From positions 1 through 46,903 of the forward strand of contig JAFRLM010000002.1 in assembly GCA_017431225.1 (NCBI GenBank): a stretch of DNA of 46,903 bases, written 5' to 3'. The translations under genes and the position numbers were made by a program. The notes beneath the pieces were generated by a model. The model was not told the DNA's origin. It worked only from the letters and a program-made list of their open reading frames with translations, and searched no databases. This DNA comes from Erysipelotrichaceae bacterium. GTDB lineage: Bacteria > Bacillota_I > Bacilli_A > Erysipelotrichales > Erysipelotrichaceae. Positions within the stretch are counted from its first letter, which is position 1, and each line of letters begins with the position of its first letter. Shown piece after piece: positions 1 through 13,700 of this stretch.

Positions 1-5
1 ACAAA

Positions 6-27
6 GGATGATCATTTCCGATCATCC
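6..27 (-). terminator. Possible intrinsic terminator of lysS
   Basis: A perfect 8-bp inverted repeat (GGATGATC, loop of 6, GATCATCC) lies about 75 nt past the lysS stop. On the minus strand it is followed by a short TTTGT tail. The tail is weak, so this could be a partial terminator. Confidence 0.4.
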
Positions 28-102
28 CTGTGAGCCTCTCTTCTAATATTTTGTGTTAAGTTTGTGTTAAATTTCTGCAGAAACCTTCAGAAAATGGCTT
101 AT

Positions 103-1596
103 TTATGCGTTTTCGTCATTCCTCGGCTTCATCGTCGGGAACAGGATGACGTCACGGATGCTCTCACTTTCGGTAAACAACATGACCAGTCTGTCGATAC
201 CGTATCCGATACCGCCTGTCGGAGGCATGCCGTATTCGAGTGCTTCAACGAAATCCATATCAATATCGTTGGCTTCATCGTTGCCAAGTTCTCTTTCACG
301 GAGCTGCTCCTTGAAGCGGGCAAGCTGATCTTCCGGATCGTTCAGCTCGGTATAAGCGTTCGCGAATTCCTTACCAGCGATAAAGAGTTCAAATCTGTCG
401 ACAAAACGCGGATCTTCTCTGTTCGCTCTGGTAAGCGGAGAGATCTCCACCGGATGTCCGTAAAGGAAGGTCGGTTCGATCAGTGTTTCTTCAACGTATT
501 TCTCAAAGAACGCGTTGATGATATGGCCAACTGTGAAGTGGCTCTCCACTTCGATCCCGTGTTCCTTGGCAAGAGCAGTCGCTTCTTCCATCGTCATTTC
601 CTTCTTGAAGTCGATACCGGTCTTCTCCTTGATCGCTTCAACCATGGAAACTCTCTTGAACGGCGCCTTGATCGTTACATCGTGGCCGAGGAAACGGAAC
701 GTATCCTTGCCCATCGCCTGTGCGATCGTCTGGTAAAGGCCTTCTGTCAGGTCCATCATGCCGTCAAGGTTGGAATACGCCAGGTAAGCTTCCATCATCG
801 TGAATTCCGGGTTATGCATCGGGTCCATACCTTCGTTACGGAAGGTTCTGCCGATCTCATAAACGGCTTCCATACCGCCGACCAGAAGTCTCTTTAAGGA
901 AAGCTCCAGAGCGATACGCATATACATATCGATATCCTGGGCATTGTGATGAGTGATGAACGGACGGGCGCTCGCGCCAGTCAGTAATGTTGTCAATACA
1001 GGTGTTTCGACTTCGACGAATCCGCGGGAATCCATGAAGTTGCGGATCGTTTTCAGGATCATTGAACGCTTGAAAGCGGTGTTCCGGGAATCCTCGTTCA
1101 TGATCAGGTCGACATATCTTCTTCTGTAACGCTCTTCAATGTCAGTCAGACCGTGGAATTTTTCCGGCAGCGGACGCAGAGCTTTGCAGAGATGCGTATA
1201 AACACGGCAGTTAACGGAAAGTTCACCGGCGTCAGTACGGAAGACTTCACCTTCGATACCGACGATATCGCCGAGGTCGCTCGCCTTGAATAACTCGTAG
1301 TTTTCCTCACCGATAACATTCTTATTGATAACGGCCTGGATCTGACCGTATTTATCCTGCAGATGGATGAAACCGATCTTGCCCATGCGGCGCTTGCTCA
1401 TGATACGGCCGGCGATCGTGACGGTCTTTGTATTCTCGGCGATCTGTTCTTTTGTCATCTCGCCGAAAGCTTCTTTTATTGTTTTGGAATTGTCGCTGCG
1501 GACAAATGCCTGTCCGAAGGGGTCGATCCCCTTATCACGCAGATCCTGCATCTTCTGACGGCGGACCAGCATCTGATCATTCAATTTTTCTTCCAT
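103..1596 (-). CDS. lysS: Lysyl-tRNA synthetase (class II)
   Basis: This enzyme charges tRNA-Lys with lysine using ATP in the cytoplasm. The 497-residue product has the usual bacterial LysS length. It carries an N-terminal OB-fold anticodon-binding domain (about residues 50-170) and the class II catalytic core. Motif 2 is visible as [20 protein letters not shown], and motif 3 as [13 protein letters not shown] followed by SIRDVILFP near the C-terminus. The ATG at 1596 was chosen over an upstream in-frame start because AGGAGAAG precedes it by about 8 nt. It lies downstream of the giant adhesin gene on the same strand. A strong terminator (1663-1708) and a TATAAT box (1628-1633) separate them, so it is probably transcribed alone. 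Identity is certain; only the start is a choice. Confidence 0.97.
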   Translation of the reverse strand: MEEKLNDQMLVRRQKMQDLRDKGIDPFGQAFVRSDNSKTIKEAFGEMTKEQIAENTKTVTIAGRIMSKRRMGKIGFIHLQDKYGQIQAVINKNVIGEENYELFKASDLGDIVGIEGEVFRTDAGELSVNCRVYTHLCKALRPLPEKFHGLTDIEERYRRRYVDLIMNEDSRNTAFKRSMILKTIRNFMDSRGFVEVETPVLTTLLTGASARPFITHHNAQDIDMYMRIALELSLKRLLVGGMEAVYEIGRTFRNEGMDPMHNPEFTMMEAYLAYSNLDGMMDLTEGLYQTIAQAMGKDTFRFLGHDVTIKAPFKRVSMVEAIKEKTGIDFKKEMTMEEATALAKEHGIEVESHFTVGHIINAFFEKYVEETLIEPTFLYGHPVEISPLTRANREDPRFVDRFELFIAGKEFANAYTELNDPEDQLARFKEQLRERELGNDEANDIDMDFVEALEYGMPPTGGIGYGIDRLVMLFTESESIRDVILFPTMKPRNDENA

Positions 1597-1627
1597 ATTG
1601 CTTACTTCTCCTGAATTCAACGCACAC

Positions 1628-1657
1628 ATTATATCATTATTCCCTTATGTTTCCCAA
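1628..1657 (-). promoter_or_regulatory. lysS promoter
   Basis: A perfect -10 box TATAAT (1628-1633) and a TTGGGA -35-like box 18 bp upstream lie between the preceding terminator and the lysS ribosome binding site. Confidence 0.5.
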
Positions 1658-1662
1658 AAGAA

Positions 1663-1708
1663 AGGGACAGCCTTTTTCTCTGCTTTCAAAACAGAGTCCG
1701 CTGTCCCT
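1663..1708 (-). terminator. Terminator of the giant adhesin gene
   Basis: The outer arms AGGGACAGC and GCTGTCCCT pair perfectly, with an inner CTCTG/CAGAG stem. On the minus strand the hairpin runs into TTTCTTTT, immediately after the stop of the 14-kb gene. Confidence 0.85.
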
Positions 1709-1714
1709 GATACA

Positions 1715-4700
1715 TTATTTGGCTGCTGTGTTCGGCACCGGCGGTTTCGGAGGTGTCGGCGGCGGTGTTCCCGGTGTATGAGAGTTCGTGACTGTGAACC
1801 CTGTTCCCGGATCACCGGTAATGACGGTCGTATAGCCCGGGACCGGATCCTCGCTGACGCTATAAACGATATCCTTTCCTTCTTCGTCTTTGACCGCCAG
1901 TCCTTTGAGCGTGACTGTCCAGGAATTCTTATCGTTCAGTTCGTAGCTGCCGGTCTCCTCCCCGTTTGCCAGAACGCGGATCACGACCTTTTCCGGACGG
2001 AGGCCGTCTTTATTATTGACGTCGTTCCAGGCCTTCCGGACAGTAAGGTCCATTTCGTCTGAAAGCTGCGTGTTTGTAATAACGATCTCTTCCGTCTTGT
2101 CCTTCTCGGACGGAACCGGAGCGCTGACACTGCTTTGGTACTTTTCGCCCTGCATCGTCTCTTCCGCCGAATAGGTCAGCTGTTTTCCGTTTTCATAGAC
2201 AGGCAGGTCTGTAAAGGTATGAGTCCATCCGTCCTCTGTACCGACAGCGACCGGATCTCCGACTTTCTCTTTCTCAGATCCCTCAGCCTGTTTATAGAGC
2301 TGGACCATAGCCTGTGCCTGGCGCCGCTGCGCAGGATCGCCGTTGTCTGACCAGGACTTGGTGACTTTGACCGAAGTGACTGCCAGCTCATTCTCGAAGA
2401 AGAACCGGTTGGTCTTCAATGCTTCCGCGATGTCATCCGGGAATACCTTCAGAGTCTGGGTCTTTGAAGCCTCTCCGACGACTTTATAGTATTTGCCGGA
2501 GTCTGTTTCCGTAACAGTTACTTCCGTACCTGCCAGGATCCGCTCGACGCGGATCGTCTTCGCACCTGCTTCGCTGAAACTCAGGGACTCTGTCTTCTCG
2601 ACTTTCTCGCCCTTTTCGTCTGTGTAGCTTATCCGGAAGGAGAACTCTGCCGAGAGTCCCTTGACATACTTGTCGATCGTTTTTTCGATGACCAGATCGG
2701 TGAACTTCTTATTGACGAAAGTCGGATCCTCGCTGTCGTAGCTTACTTCGGCGATCAGATTCTCCCCGTCCTCACGGATCGTGACGGTCGCCTTGATCGC
2801 CTTTCTGTCGTATTGAACATACGGATCAGAACCAGCTTTTTCCTGAATATAGTATTCGAACGTTTTTCCGGCATCCTCTTCGCCATAGGTAAGTGGATCG
2901 AAGGTGACCGTTGACGTGCTTTCATTGAACCGGTCCGCGCTCTTCGTCTGCAGTGCGTTTCCGGAGGTATCCTGCAGTTCAAAGAGGAAGCCGTCTTCTT
3001 CTTCGATCACGCCGCCTTCTACTTTTTTGTTTACCTGCAGAGTCGTCGTTGTCTCTTTCGGCGCCGGCTCATAACGGTTCACGAAGTGCGCTGCCGCTGC
3101 TGTTCCTGCTTCCAGCGTTCCGTCACTTCCCTCCGCAGATACCTGGACCCAGTCCCTGGTTTCTTCTTCACGGACAGAATAGGAAGCGCCGTGAGGCAGA
3201 TCACGGATCAGCAGTGACTCGCCGTCTTTAAGAGTAAATGCCGAGCCGGAAGAAACTGTCATATCTTCATATCCGGATTCAACGATGCCTTTGATGACTG
3301 CGTAATATCCGTAGCCGTCCCGGCCGCACCCGCTTCCGTCAGAACGGAAAGCGAAAGTTACGGAATCTCCTTCGACAGTGTACTGAACTGTGTTTGCCGC
3401 GGAAGTGTGATCTCCTCCTCCCAGCCGCTTGGTCAGAGAGGAAGAATAATCATAGGCGTTGTAATCCGCGTGGGCGCCTTCCCACATGCAGACCCAGTCA
3501 TACCAGTAGTTTTCACCGCCGTAAGTGATCGTTATATCGAGCTTTGCCGCTCCGGGAATCGTAACGACTTCGGTGAGATCCAGATTATTCCCGTAATCTC
3601 CGGTCTTCGTCCCGTCGTCGCTGACGTTCGGGGTATGCGAGTACCTTGTCTCTTCCTCAGCCATGTAATTACGGAGGCGTTTTCTTGCCGGGTATTCTCC
3701 AGTCAGAGGATCGCCGTTTTTGTCTTTCAGTTCAAGGGTAAAGCTGAATTCGGTGTCTTTATCCGCTTCGCCTTCGACAGTCTTACTGATCTCCAGTTCG
3801 GTATTGCTCATGCGGTTGACGAATAAAGGCGTTTCCTCATAGACGACGTCGGCAGAAAGGATGCCGCTTCCGGCGTCACTGACTGTCACATCGACCCGGA
3901 ACGTCCGTTCATCCGTCTCCACAGTCCCGTCTTCTGTGCTGACTTCGCGCACATAGAAAGTATGTGTGCCGATCCTGTATTGTTCGAGATCCAGCTCATC
4001 AAACACGACCGGCGCTGTTCCGTGCCAGGGGTTGGGGATCAGTTTTTCCGTTTCGCTGTCATAGACTTTTTCCGCTGTATCAACGGCGCCGTTTGTCTTT
4101 GTCTGCAGGACCCGGCCGCTGCTGTCGAGCAGTTCAAAGGAGAATTGTCCTTCCCGGAGTTCTTCTCCCGCCAGAGTCTTGTGGGCAACGATCTCGAAAA
4201 CGCCTTCCGCCTGATAGCGGTTGGTCAGGGTCGCCTCCCCGGTCTGCCCGGCATGGATCGTTCCTTCGCCGCCTTCAACCGATACGAGTGTCCAGCCCGC
4301 AGGGATATCCACTTCCTCGATCGTATACTTCGTTCCTTCCGGAAGGACCGGGAAGATGACTGTATCGCCTGCTTTTGCTTTCACATAGATCACGCTGTTT
4401 TCCGGCTGCAGCGGTTCATGACTGTTTTCAAGCCACTGGGCATACAGTGTTATGACTGCTCCGTTTTCTTTCGCCAGATCGGTCACGCGCTGCTTGTCCG
4501 TAAAGCTTTGGCCGTTGCCGTCCGCTTCCGTATTCCAGCCGGTAAAGATGCTGTTCTTTTTCGCGAACGCGCTGCCGTTAAGACTGCCGGAGATTCCGAT
4601 CACGAATGTCTGATCTTTCATCTGACCGAAATCTGCGCTGTTCCCGTCATAATGCACGGTGTATTTCTGCCGCTGGTAATAGTATTCAACGACTGTGCTG

Positions 4701-7700
4701 TCATCATCCGCAACAGTGACTGTCTGCGCTTCCGGCAATACGAATCCCGCGTCTTTGCGGACCGGCGGCGTGACACTTTCACCGCTGTTGGCAGTCGCGT
4801 TGATGGTCTCCACGAGCGTATAGCCGGACAGGTCTGCGTTTTCCTGATAATGCAGAACTTTATAGTTCCGGACGTAGGAGGTCTCCCACTGCGCGTACAA
4901 AGTCGTTGTTTTGCCGAGCGGCACCGTATAGGTGCTGCCTGCGTCATAATTCTCGCCGGAACCGTCCTTTTCGGTATTCCAGCCGGTCAGGGTGTAGTGA
5001 TATCTGCTGGTGCGGGTCTCATCCGGCAGAGTTACCTTCGGAGAGGTCTCAGTGACACCGACCCTGTTCAGTCCGGTGAGCGTTCCTTCATTAGCGTCGT
5101 AGATAACGATGCCGTTTTCGGTCGTGACATACCAGACCCAGGTGCCCGACATGGTGGCTCCGTCATATTTATCTCTGAGGTCCGCCGCGGTATATGGTCC
5201 GACTTCCTCGTCTTCACGGATCCAGAGACCGTCAGCCTTCCTGAACGCGTTCGGGAGCACGGCGTAAGGTCTTGCATCCTTCTTGAACACGAAGTCCGGG
5301 CCAAGATGAACTTTCTGCAGATTGGAGCAGCCCTGCAGCAGTTCAAACATCTGCTCTGTATTTCTTGTATCGAAGCCGCTGATATCGAGTTCCGTCAGAT
5401 TGTAGCAGTCTTCGAACATTCTCTGCATCTTGACGGTGCTTGTCGTATCGAAACCGGACAGATCCAGATACGTGATATTCTTGCAGCCATGGAACATGTT
5501 GGTCATGCTTGTGACGCCGGAAGTGTCGAAGCTGCTGAGATCAAGCTCCTTTATATCCCGGAGATAGCAGAACATGCTGGACATGTCGGTGACTTTCGAA
5601 GTGTCGAAATGACTGACATCCAGCGAGGTCAGCCGGCTCTCGCGGAGCTGATCGCCGGCGAACATGCTGCTCATATTCGTGACGTTGGAAGTATCCCATT
5701 TGCTGACATCCAGTTCGGTCAGACTGGCGTTGCGGTAGAACAGCGACGCCATGTTTGTGACATTGGAGGTGTCCCAGTTTGAAACATCCAGTGATTTCAG
5801 ATTTGCCAGGCCATCGAACATATGGCTCATGTCGGTGACATTGGAGGTGTCCCAGCCGCTGACATCCAGATACTCGATATTATTTCCGGTGGAGCCGTTG
5901 TAGAACATGTAGGACATATTGGTGACCTTAGAGGTATCGAAATGACTGACATCGATATCTCTTGCCCAGGTAGAAGAGGATCCCATGCCGTCCAGATAGA
6001 ACATATAGGACATGTCCGTGACATTGGATGTGTCGAATCCGCCGACATCAAAGGTCGACAGATAGCGCATGCCGCGGAACATACTGTTCATGGATTTGAC
6101 GTCCGATGTATCGAGCCGCGCCAGATCGACTGTGCTCATATAGGCATTGAACCCTTCGAACCAGTGATCGGTATAGTGCGGCTTGATTGCCTGCCCTTCG
6201 GCAATGAGGATATTCCGGATATTCCTTCTATCTCCGCTCCAGGGCACATTATCTGCAGATCCCCACGGCGTGTTTCTTGTCTCAAAATCGGAATATACCG
6301 TTCCGCTGTACTGATTTCCGTTGATATCCGTAAACGTTCCGGTGCTGTAACTGGAATAGCTGCTGTAACTGCGGAAGAACGTCAGTGTTCTGTCGCCGTC
6401 GAACACTGCATACGCCCTCCCCTTCAACATGCTTTCGTCCGCATGGAAGAGCGGATCTGTTTCTTCTGTTTCCAGGGCATGGAAATGCGTGCTGTCGATC
6501 TTCATGCTGGCCTTGTTTTCCTCTACCGAGAGCAGCGGCCTGCTGAAAGTGTTCAGACGAACGCCCTTGTATTCGGTCTCCCCGGCCTCCGCCGTGGAAG
6601 TGCTGTTCTTTTCGGAGAGGATATTCGCTGCCCGCAGGAAGCGGCTGACATGACTGTCGCTTTCAAGATACCAGTAGATGACCTCATCGTCGCTTAAGGG
6701 GAGGCCCTTTTCGTTCGTCAGGGTGATCTTGAAAGTGAACTCATCATCTTTATTGGCATCTGTCAGGTTCCGGCCGGCCTTTGTGATCCGCAGGGATCCC
6801 GGACGCGTTTTGTTGGCGAAGGCGATGCGGTCTTCGTCATATGTGACAGATGCGGTCAGACTTCCTTTTTCTCCGGTGACAGATACCTTCACCGTCTCTG
6901 CGTGGGTATCATAATCGACCGTGTCCGTCTGCGGATCGGTCTCGGCGATCGTGTAGGTGTGTTCGCCCGGTTCTGCATACAGGATCACCGGGAACTGGAT
7001 AAAGCCGCCTTCAAGAACCGACACTCTCAGCGGCAGAGTGACTTCTTTCTCCTCGCCGTCTTCCAGGATCGTGATCGTTTCTGCGCCTTCTTCCGTCAGA
7101 TAGAAAGAGAAGGAATCTTTCTCGGCGGCTTGCCCGTCGAGTGTTTTCGTGCCGGAGAACTGTGCCGTAGCTGTTCCCGGCTGATATTTGTTCGTAAATT
7201 CCGCGTTCGCTGTCTGCAGCGGCTCGATCGTTCCGGAGGTGTTTGACTGTCCGACCAGGACCCATCCGTCAGGCGTCTCCTCATATACCTGGTAAGCCGT
7301 TCCTGCCGGAAGATCATCAAAGACCGCCTTTTCTCCTCCGCGCAGAGTGAAGGTGAATTCACCATCCTTGATCTGAACCTTCAGATCACGCGGAACAAAG
7401 ACTGCCTGCAGGGTCACGGCATCGTTCTCTTTATAGGTGTTTGCCGGGATCGTTCCCTGATCGCGGTATTTCGTGCCCGGTTCAGCCGGTTCCCCGTTCA
7501 CTTCGGCAACGGTCCAGTGGTCAAAGTCGTGACCGTATTTGAGATAGCGGTTTTTCGATAGTTCCGCATCCTTTTTGATCGAGAAGGTCGAAGGGACCAT
7601 CGATCCGGCCGTGCCTTCTTCGGCAGTATAGCGGACCGTGTACTCTACCGGTTTTTCCTGCCAGATCCAGGTCCCGGACATAGCGGAGGTATAATTCGCT

Positions 7701-10700
7701 GTGAGTTCAGCGGCCGTATAAGGACCATACATCTCATCTTCACGGATCCACTTGCCGGTATACTGCGAATCGGATGGCGGTGAATACAGATAGACCGATC
7801 CCTTAAAGCGGAAGTACGGAGAAAGGATCAGCTTGCGGATAGCCGAATCGTCCGCGAACATCATATTCATGTTCGATACGCTTTGCGTATTCAGACCGGA
7901 GATATCGACGATCTTCAGGTTCGGGCATTGTTCGAACATACTGCCCATATCGGTGACCTTGCGGGTATCGATCTGACTGAGGCTTGCTTCTTCAAGTGAA
8001 CTGCACTTCAGGAACAGACCGAACATATTGCTGACGTTCGTTGTGTCGAGTCCGCTCAGATCCGCTTTCTTCAGACTGCTGTCACCGCCCAGCATATAGC
8101 TCATATCGGTAACGTTGAATGTATCCAGCCCGCTGAAATTGATCGTTTCAAGGTTCGGGAACTGGTAGAACATGCACCAGAAAGAACCGGCTCCATGTAC
8201 TGTGCCGTCAAAACGGATCGATCTGACCTGGCTCTTGTAGTCGTCCCACGGTGCGTGATAATTCGAGTATGGATAACGGGTGTTGTCCAGAGTCTGCTCA
8301 CCGCCGTTGCCGATGATCATCTCGCCCGAAGCGGTGATCTTCCAGTCAACGCCCCAGATGCTGTTCTTCTGGATAACGATGTACTCTTCATTTGCATTCG
8401 CCGGACTTGCAAGCATGGGAGCGCTGTTTCTTCCTGTTTCCGCACCGGCCGCCTGCGGTAGTTCTGTATCTGCCGTTTCAGTCAAAGTGTCATTGGATGC
8501 AGGCGTTTCTGCATTCGTATCCGGGGTATTCTCCGCTTTACCGGCTCCGATGACGGTATATTCTTTTTCTCCGTCTTCGATCCCTTCGCCGATGAGTTTT
8601 ACCCGGAATGTGAATTCCTGCTCCGGATCAGCTTTTTCCGCGTCAGTAACATATTTGGAAACAGAAAGGGAGCCCGGTCTCAGAGTATTGGTGAATACCG
8701 GAAGTTCACCCTGTTCTTCCCATCCGATGATATGATAGGACTTTCCTGTTCCTGAACACGTTTCACAAGGCAGCGTCTCATCGCAGGAGGCAGTAATATA
8801 ATAGACCGATCCGCCGTGACCGATCATCTGCGGACGGACAGAAACGGAATAAGTAGTCTCGGTCGCGGGATCAATGCCAAAGCAGCCGGCAAGCACCGCG
8901 TCATTCCCCTTATAAGAAACACTCACACAGCGCTCTGTCAGACTGTAAGGCAGTCCGTAAAGATGCCAGTATCTTCCTCCCGGCAGATACGATGATGAAC
9001 TTCCGTAAGTGCCGAATACCGGTTCGCCGATCTCGCACAGTCTTGCGTAGATCCTCGCCATCTTCTTCAGAGAATCTGTGCTGTAGTCATTGGAAAGGAT
9101 TCCGGAGGTCCACGTCTCCCATGTCTGCGTGCTCGTTCCGGTTCCGTAGGTCGTTGTATCAAAATCCAGAGAGATGCTTCCTGTTCCTTTGCAGACCGGA
9201 CATTTCCCTCCCAGGCCACCGCATACGGAACAGTAATAACCGGCAGAGATCGACGGATAACCGAGTCCGTTCAGTACATAACTGACGTACATCGTTTCGT
9301 CCGCGCCTGCACGTTCACTGTGACCGGTCGCTTCCAGCATGGTGTTGAAAGCTTTCAGGACATCGATCATTCCGGTATCACAGGTCATGATCGTCCGGTT
9401 GCCGTTCTGGGTCATGGTCCCGTTCTCGCTCATGAGCTGCATGAGCGCAGTGACCTTTTCACCGACCTCCGGATTTTGCTGAAGGGTGTTCCATTCTCCG
9501 ATATAGAGATCTACCGCATTCCTGCCATGACATACCTGGCATTCACTGTCCTGGTCATAGACCGGGGTCACCTGACCCTGGGCGATGCTCAGCGTCCCGT
9601 CGCCGTTATCAATGACGGTGACTGTGTACCAGTAGACCGATTTATCATAATTAACCGAGCTGTCGCTGCCGTTCTTTTCTCTTACGCCGTAATAATAGGT
9701 CTTCCCGATATCGTTCTGTGTATAGTGCAGCGGATCAAAGGCAACGCTTCCTTCGGCGCTGTTCGCCTTTGTCTGCAGAACGTTTTCCTCTTCGTCCAGA
9801 AGTTCGAATGCAAATTCGTTCTCTTTCAGTTTTCTGCCGGTGAGGTCTTTCCAGGCTCTCAGCACGGTTTCACCGACGGCTTTGTATTTGTTTGTGAAGA
9901 CGATCTCTTCCGCTTCCTCTGCTTCCGCGGAGGCTTTCGGATAGATACGGAACGAGAGATAGGTAAAATCCCCGTCTGAGCCGCGATAATGCGGACTTGT
10001 CAGTTCGATGACGGCTTTCCCGATCCCCTTTTCATAACATTCATACTCGTTCAGATGTGATCCGTTATTTGTCCATCCGCCGTTTGCGCTGTCCGCAAAC
10101 GCTCTGAAGAGCTCATCAAGACGGGCATCTGATCCCTCGAACTCGATCCGCGAAACATAATCGTATGTCTCTCCGGTGATCGTATTCTCAAATGTGCTGT
10201 ATTCCGGCGTGCCGATGCGGGCGACATATGCAGCCAGATCCTGATAGGTGTGTTTGCTGCTTTCAAATGTCTCCGGTGTCCAGATCATACCGGTCCCCAT
10301 ATAGGAGATCGTTCTGGAGAGATCGATCAGCTCCGGTCTCCTCACGATATTGATGCCGTCTGTGACCGGCAGGGATTCCGGCGTATCTTCGTAACTGCTC
10401 TTTCCCCGGGAATATGTCTGCTCGATCTTCAGGGTGCCGTCTCCGTTATCTGTAACGGTAACAAAGACATCATAGACGGAATAATCATAAACATAGCCGT
10501 TCTTTCCGGTATCACTCTCTTTGACCCGGTAATGGAATGTTTTTCCGTGATCCTCCTGTGTGTAGCGGATCGCACCGAACAGGACATCCGCCGCAGATGA
10601 CTCGACCGTTCCGTCTTCGCGGGTCACCGTCTGGTTTGTCCCCGGCCGGCTGTTGGAGGCAGTACGGAAAAGCGTTTCGGTCTCGTTGCCTTCTTCGTCT

Positions 10701-13700
10701 GTTTCGACCTTGTACAGCTCAAAACGGAATTGATAGCGCTTCAGTTCGCGATCCTTTAAGACTTTCTGCGCCTGAAGGCTGATCTGACCCTTCGCGGAAT
10801 AGGTATTCGTAAAACTTGCGTGCGTCGTTGTGTTCGGCTGGATCGTTCCGGTCTGTCCGCTTTGCGAAGAAAGTTTGAAACCTTCGGTCTCTGCTTCGGT
10901 TACGGTATAGGAAACATACTCATCGACTTCCTTCACCAGGATCGTATCGCCGCCGTGGATCGTCAGCGTTCCGTTGTTTCCGATCCTGCCGGAGGACAGA
11001 ATGTTTCCTTCCTGATCGGTGATATCGTAATCGTATTCTTCCAGGACCGGAGATTCTTCTTCTCCATTCTTTTTTGTAAAGGTGAAAGTGAAGGTGAATT
11101 CCTTGTCCTCAGATACTTCCGTCGTATCCAGGACAGTTTTGGACACGGAAAGGTCACCTTTCGGGTGATAGGTATTGATGACATCCATGCCGCTGTTTTC
11201 GACGGTATAGGAAGCGCCTTTGCCGCTCGTCTGGACCTGTTCCTCAACGCGGTAGACGATCTCCTCGCCGTTCTCGTATTTATAAAGGTCTTTGAATGTG
11301 TATTTCCAGTCATCCTCGGCGCGGACGATCTTGGAGATCACATATTTGTCGTTGCCGTAAAGATTGACGGTGATGCTTTCAGGACGGTTACCCTCTTCGT
11401 CCGCTACCCAGGTCTTCTCGCCGGGCAGGGAGATCTTTTCCGGTTCATGATAGTTCGTCAGCACCGTGCTTTCAGCGCTCTGCGCCAGAGTGGCTGTATA
11501 GCCTTCGATCTCCTCCTCGACAACGGAGTAATGATATTTGTTGCCTTCCGGATCTGTATAAGGGATATGTTCGAATTCAGCCGACCATCCGTTTTCCTCA
11601 TTGAGTTCCGCGGTCATATCCGGATCCAGCGGTTTTCCGTCGCGGTAAAGATGAACGATGACAGAATCCGGCCGGATCCCGTCGCGGTCATTGTCGTCGT
11701 CCCAGATCTTGCTGACGGAATAGTTGTGCTCGCGGATCCCGACCTTGGTGTAATCCTTACGGATAAAGCTTTCATCGCTTTCTTCACCGCTTTCAACATC
11801 GACTGTCGTTCCGATGAGATAAGCGTTGTTGTAGGCATGCGCATCTGCCGCGATCGCGGTCCTCGCTTCTTCGCCGGCAGGAGCCTGCATATTGATGATG
11901 ACTACGACAGATTCCATCTGCTGCAGCACAAAGTCTGTTCCGTCTTTCTTCCTGGAAGCGTCGACGGCAATGGCTTTGACATCCTCCAGACTGCCGGTAT
12001 AATCCTCGGCTTTGACCCAGACATCCGCATTTTCCAGATTGGTATTCACTGTGTAAGCTCTGTCTTTGTCGTTTTCATCTGACAGCTGAAGATTGCTGAC
12101 GGTGCTGTAATAGACGACCGGAGCGCAGCCTTTTGCTTCCAGCTGGGAAACATCGACACCACGGAAATAACCCTGCCAGCGCGGAGCACCGATATCGATC
12201 GAGGAATTTCCGTCCGCGGCATAGAAGTTCTCCAGCGAGTCATAGATGATCATGTTCTTGGCTACTGTTTTGTCGTTCGGCATCATTCGCAGACGATAAC
12301 TGTACTGGCCTCCTTCATAGACGACCCTCTCATTATCGCTGCGCTGCTGTTTGTTGTATTCTTCGTCCCCTTCTTCTTCCCAGGTTCCTTCGGACCAGAA
12401 ACCATCGTTATTTACCTGAACATCCTTGCTCAGAGAAAGACGGGCTGCCGAAAGCAGATCGATCTTCGTTGTTGTGCCGGCGTAGACAAAGAGCGGTTTG
12501 TCTGTATCCGGATCAAGGTCGGTCATTGCCTTTTTCTCTTCCGCGTCCGCGAAAGCTTTCGAAGATGCGATGTTGTTTCCGGCGGAAGGATCGTCCGGTT
12601 CGCCCGTATACCGATCGATCGTGCCCATATGCTCATTATTCGTATCGCCTTCAAAAGCGATCACGTTATGAAGCGTATCGCCAAAGTCGATATAGGAATC
12701 AAAACCGTAGATCGCATCAAAAGTGATCTTCGGGACATCTTCGTAATAATACATATCACCGGAGCGGTAGCGTTCCGGGGTGGGCGTCAGCTCGGCTTCC
12801 ACGACCAGCATCGTTCTGCCGGTCTCCTTATAATTCTCGATCGTATACGCGTTCAGCAGACGGTCGTTCTCTCTTAACCGGATCGTATCCAGATCGGGTG
12901 TGACTCCTTTCGGAAGCAGGTCATACCAGAAACCGTGACGCTGGACATCAAGACGGCCGTCGGCGATCGCCTGCTCATAGGAGGTCTTGTCATTGATAAC
13001 TGAGCGTTCTTCGATCTTGGCGCTGTAATGGATCTTGATCAGCCGGTTTTCGAAGTCCGCTTCTTTCAGCCGCTGTGTGCTTGACTTATATGGATAGACT
13101 GCCGTATCGGTCGTATAGCCGCGGATCGAGTCATATCCATCCTTGTCGATCGACACGATCTCCTCGCTGGTATCGGTCCTGCTGACAGTCATATTGTTGC
13201 TGTTGTAGATGAAAAGCTCAGGGGTATTGGAATTTTCAAAAGCTTCCCCGATCTGTTTCATCAGGTCCTCGGTCGCATATAGATCTATCACGACACGGAC
13301 ATCATAATCGATCGCCGCCTGGATCGCCTTATTATCAACAGCGGCTGTCTCTGAAGTGTTCTGCAGGGTCACGCTCGTGCGGATGTTTTCCGTTCCTTCC
13401 GGCAGTTTGATAACAGAGGCAGTCTGCGTGGAACCGTCTTCAAAAGATACGGTGTAAGAACCGCTCTTCCAGCTGACAGTCGCGAATCTTTGCCATTTTC
13501 CGCCCTTTTGGACTTCCAGCAGGATATCCGGATAATGCGTTTTATCATTGTCCCGGAGATAGTTGAATGTACCGTCTCCGGCGGTCATTGCGGTAAAAGA
13601 TCCGTCCGGATTGATATTCTGCGGGACACCGGTATAAAGCCATACATCTTCCGGGATCTCGACCTCCACAAAATCGTAGTCCTGTCCCGCAATAAGCTTT

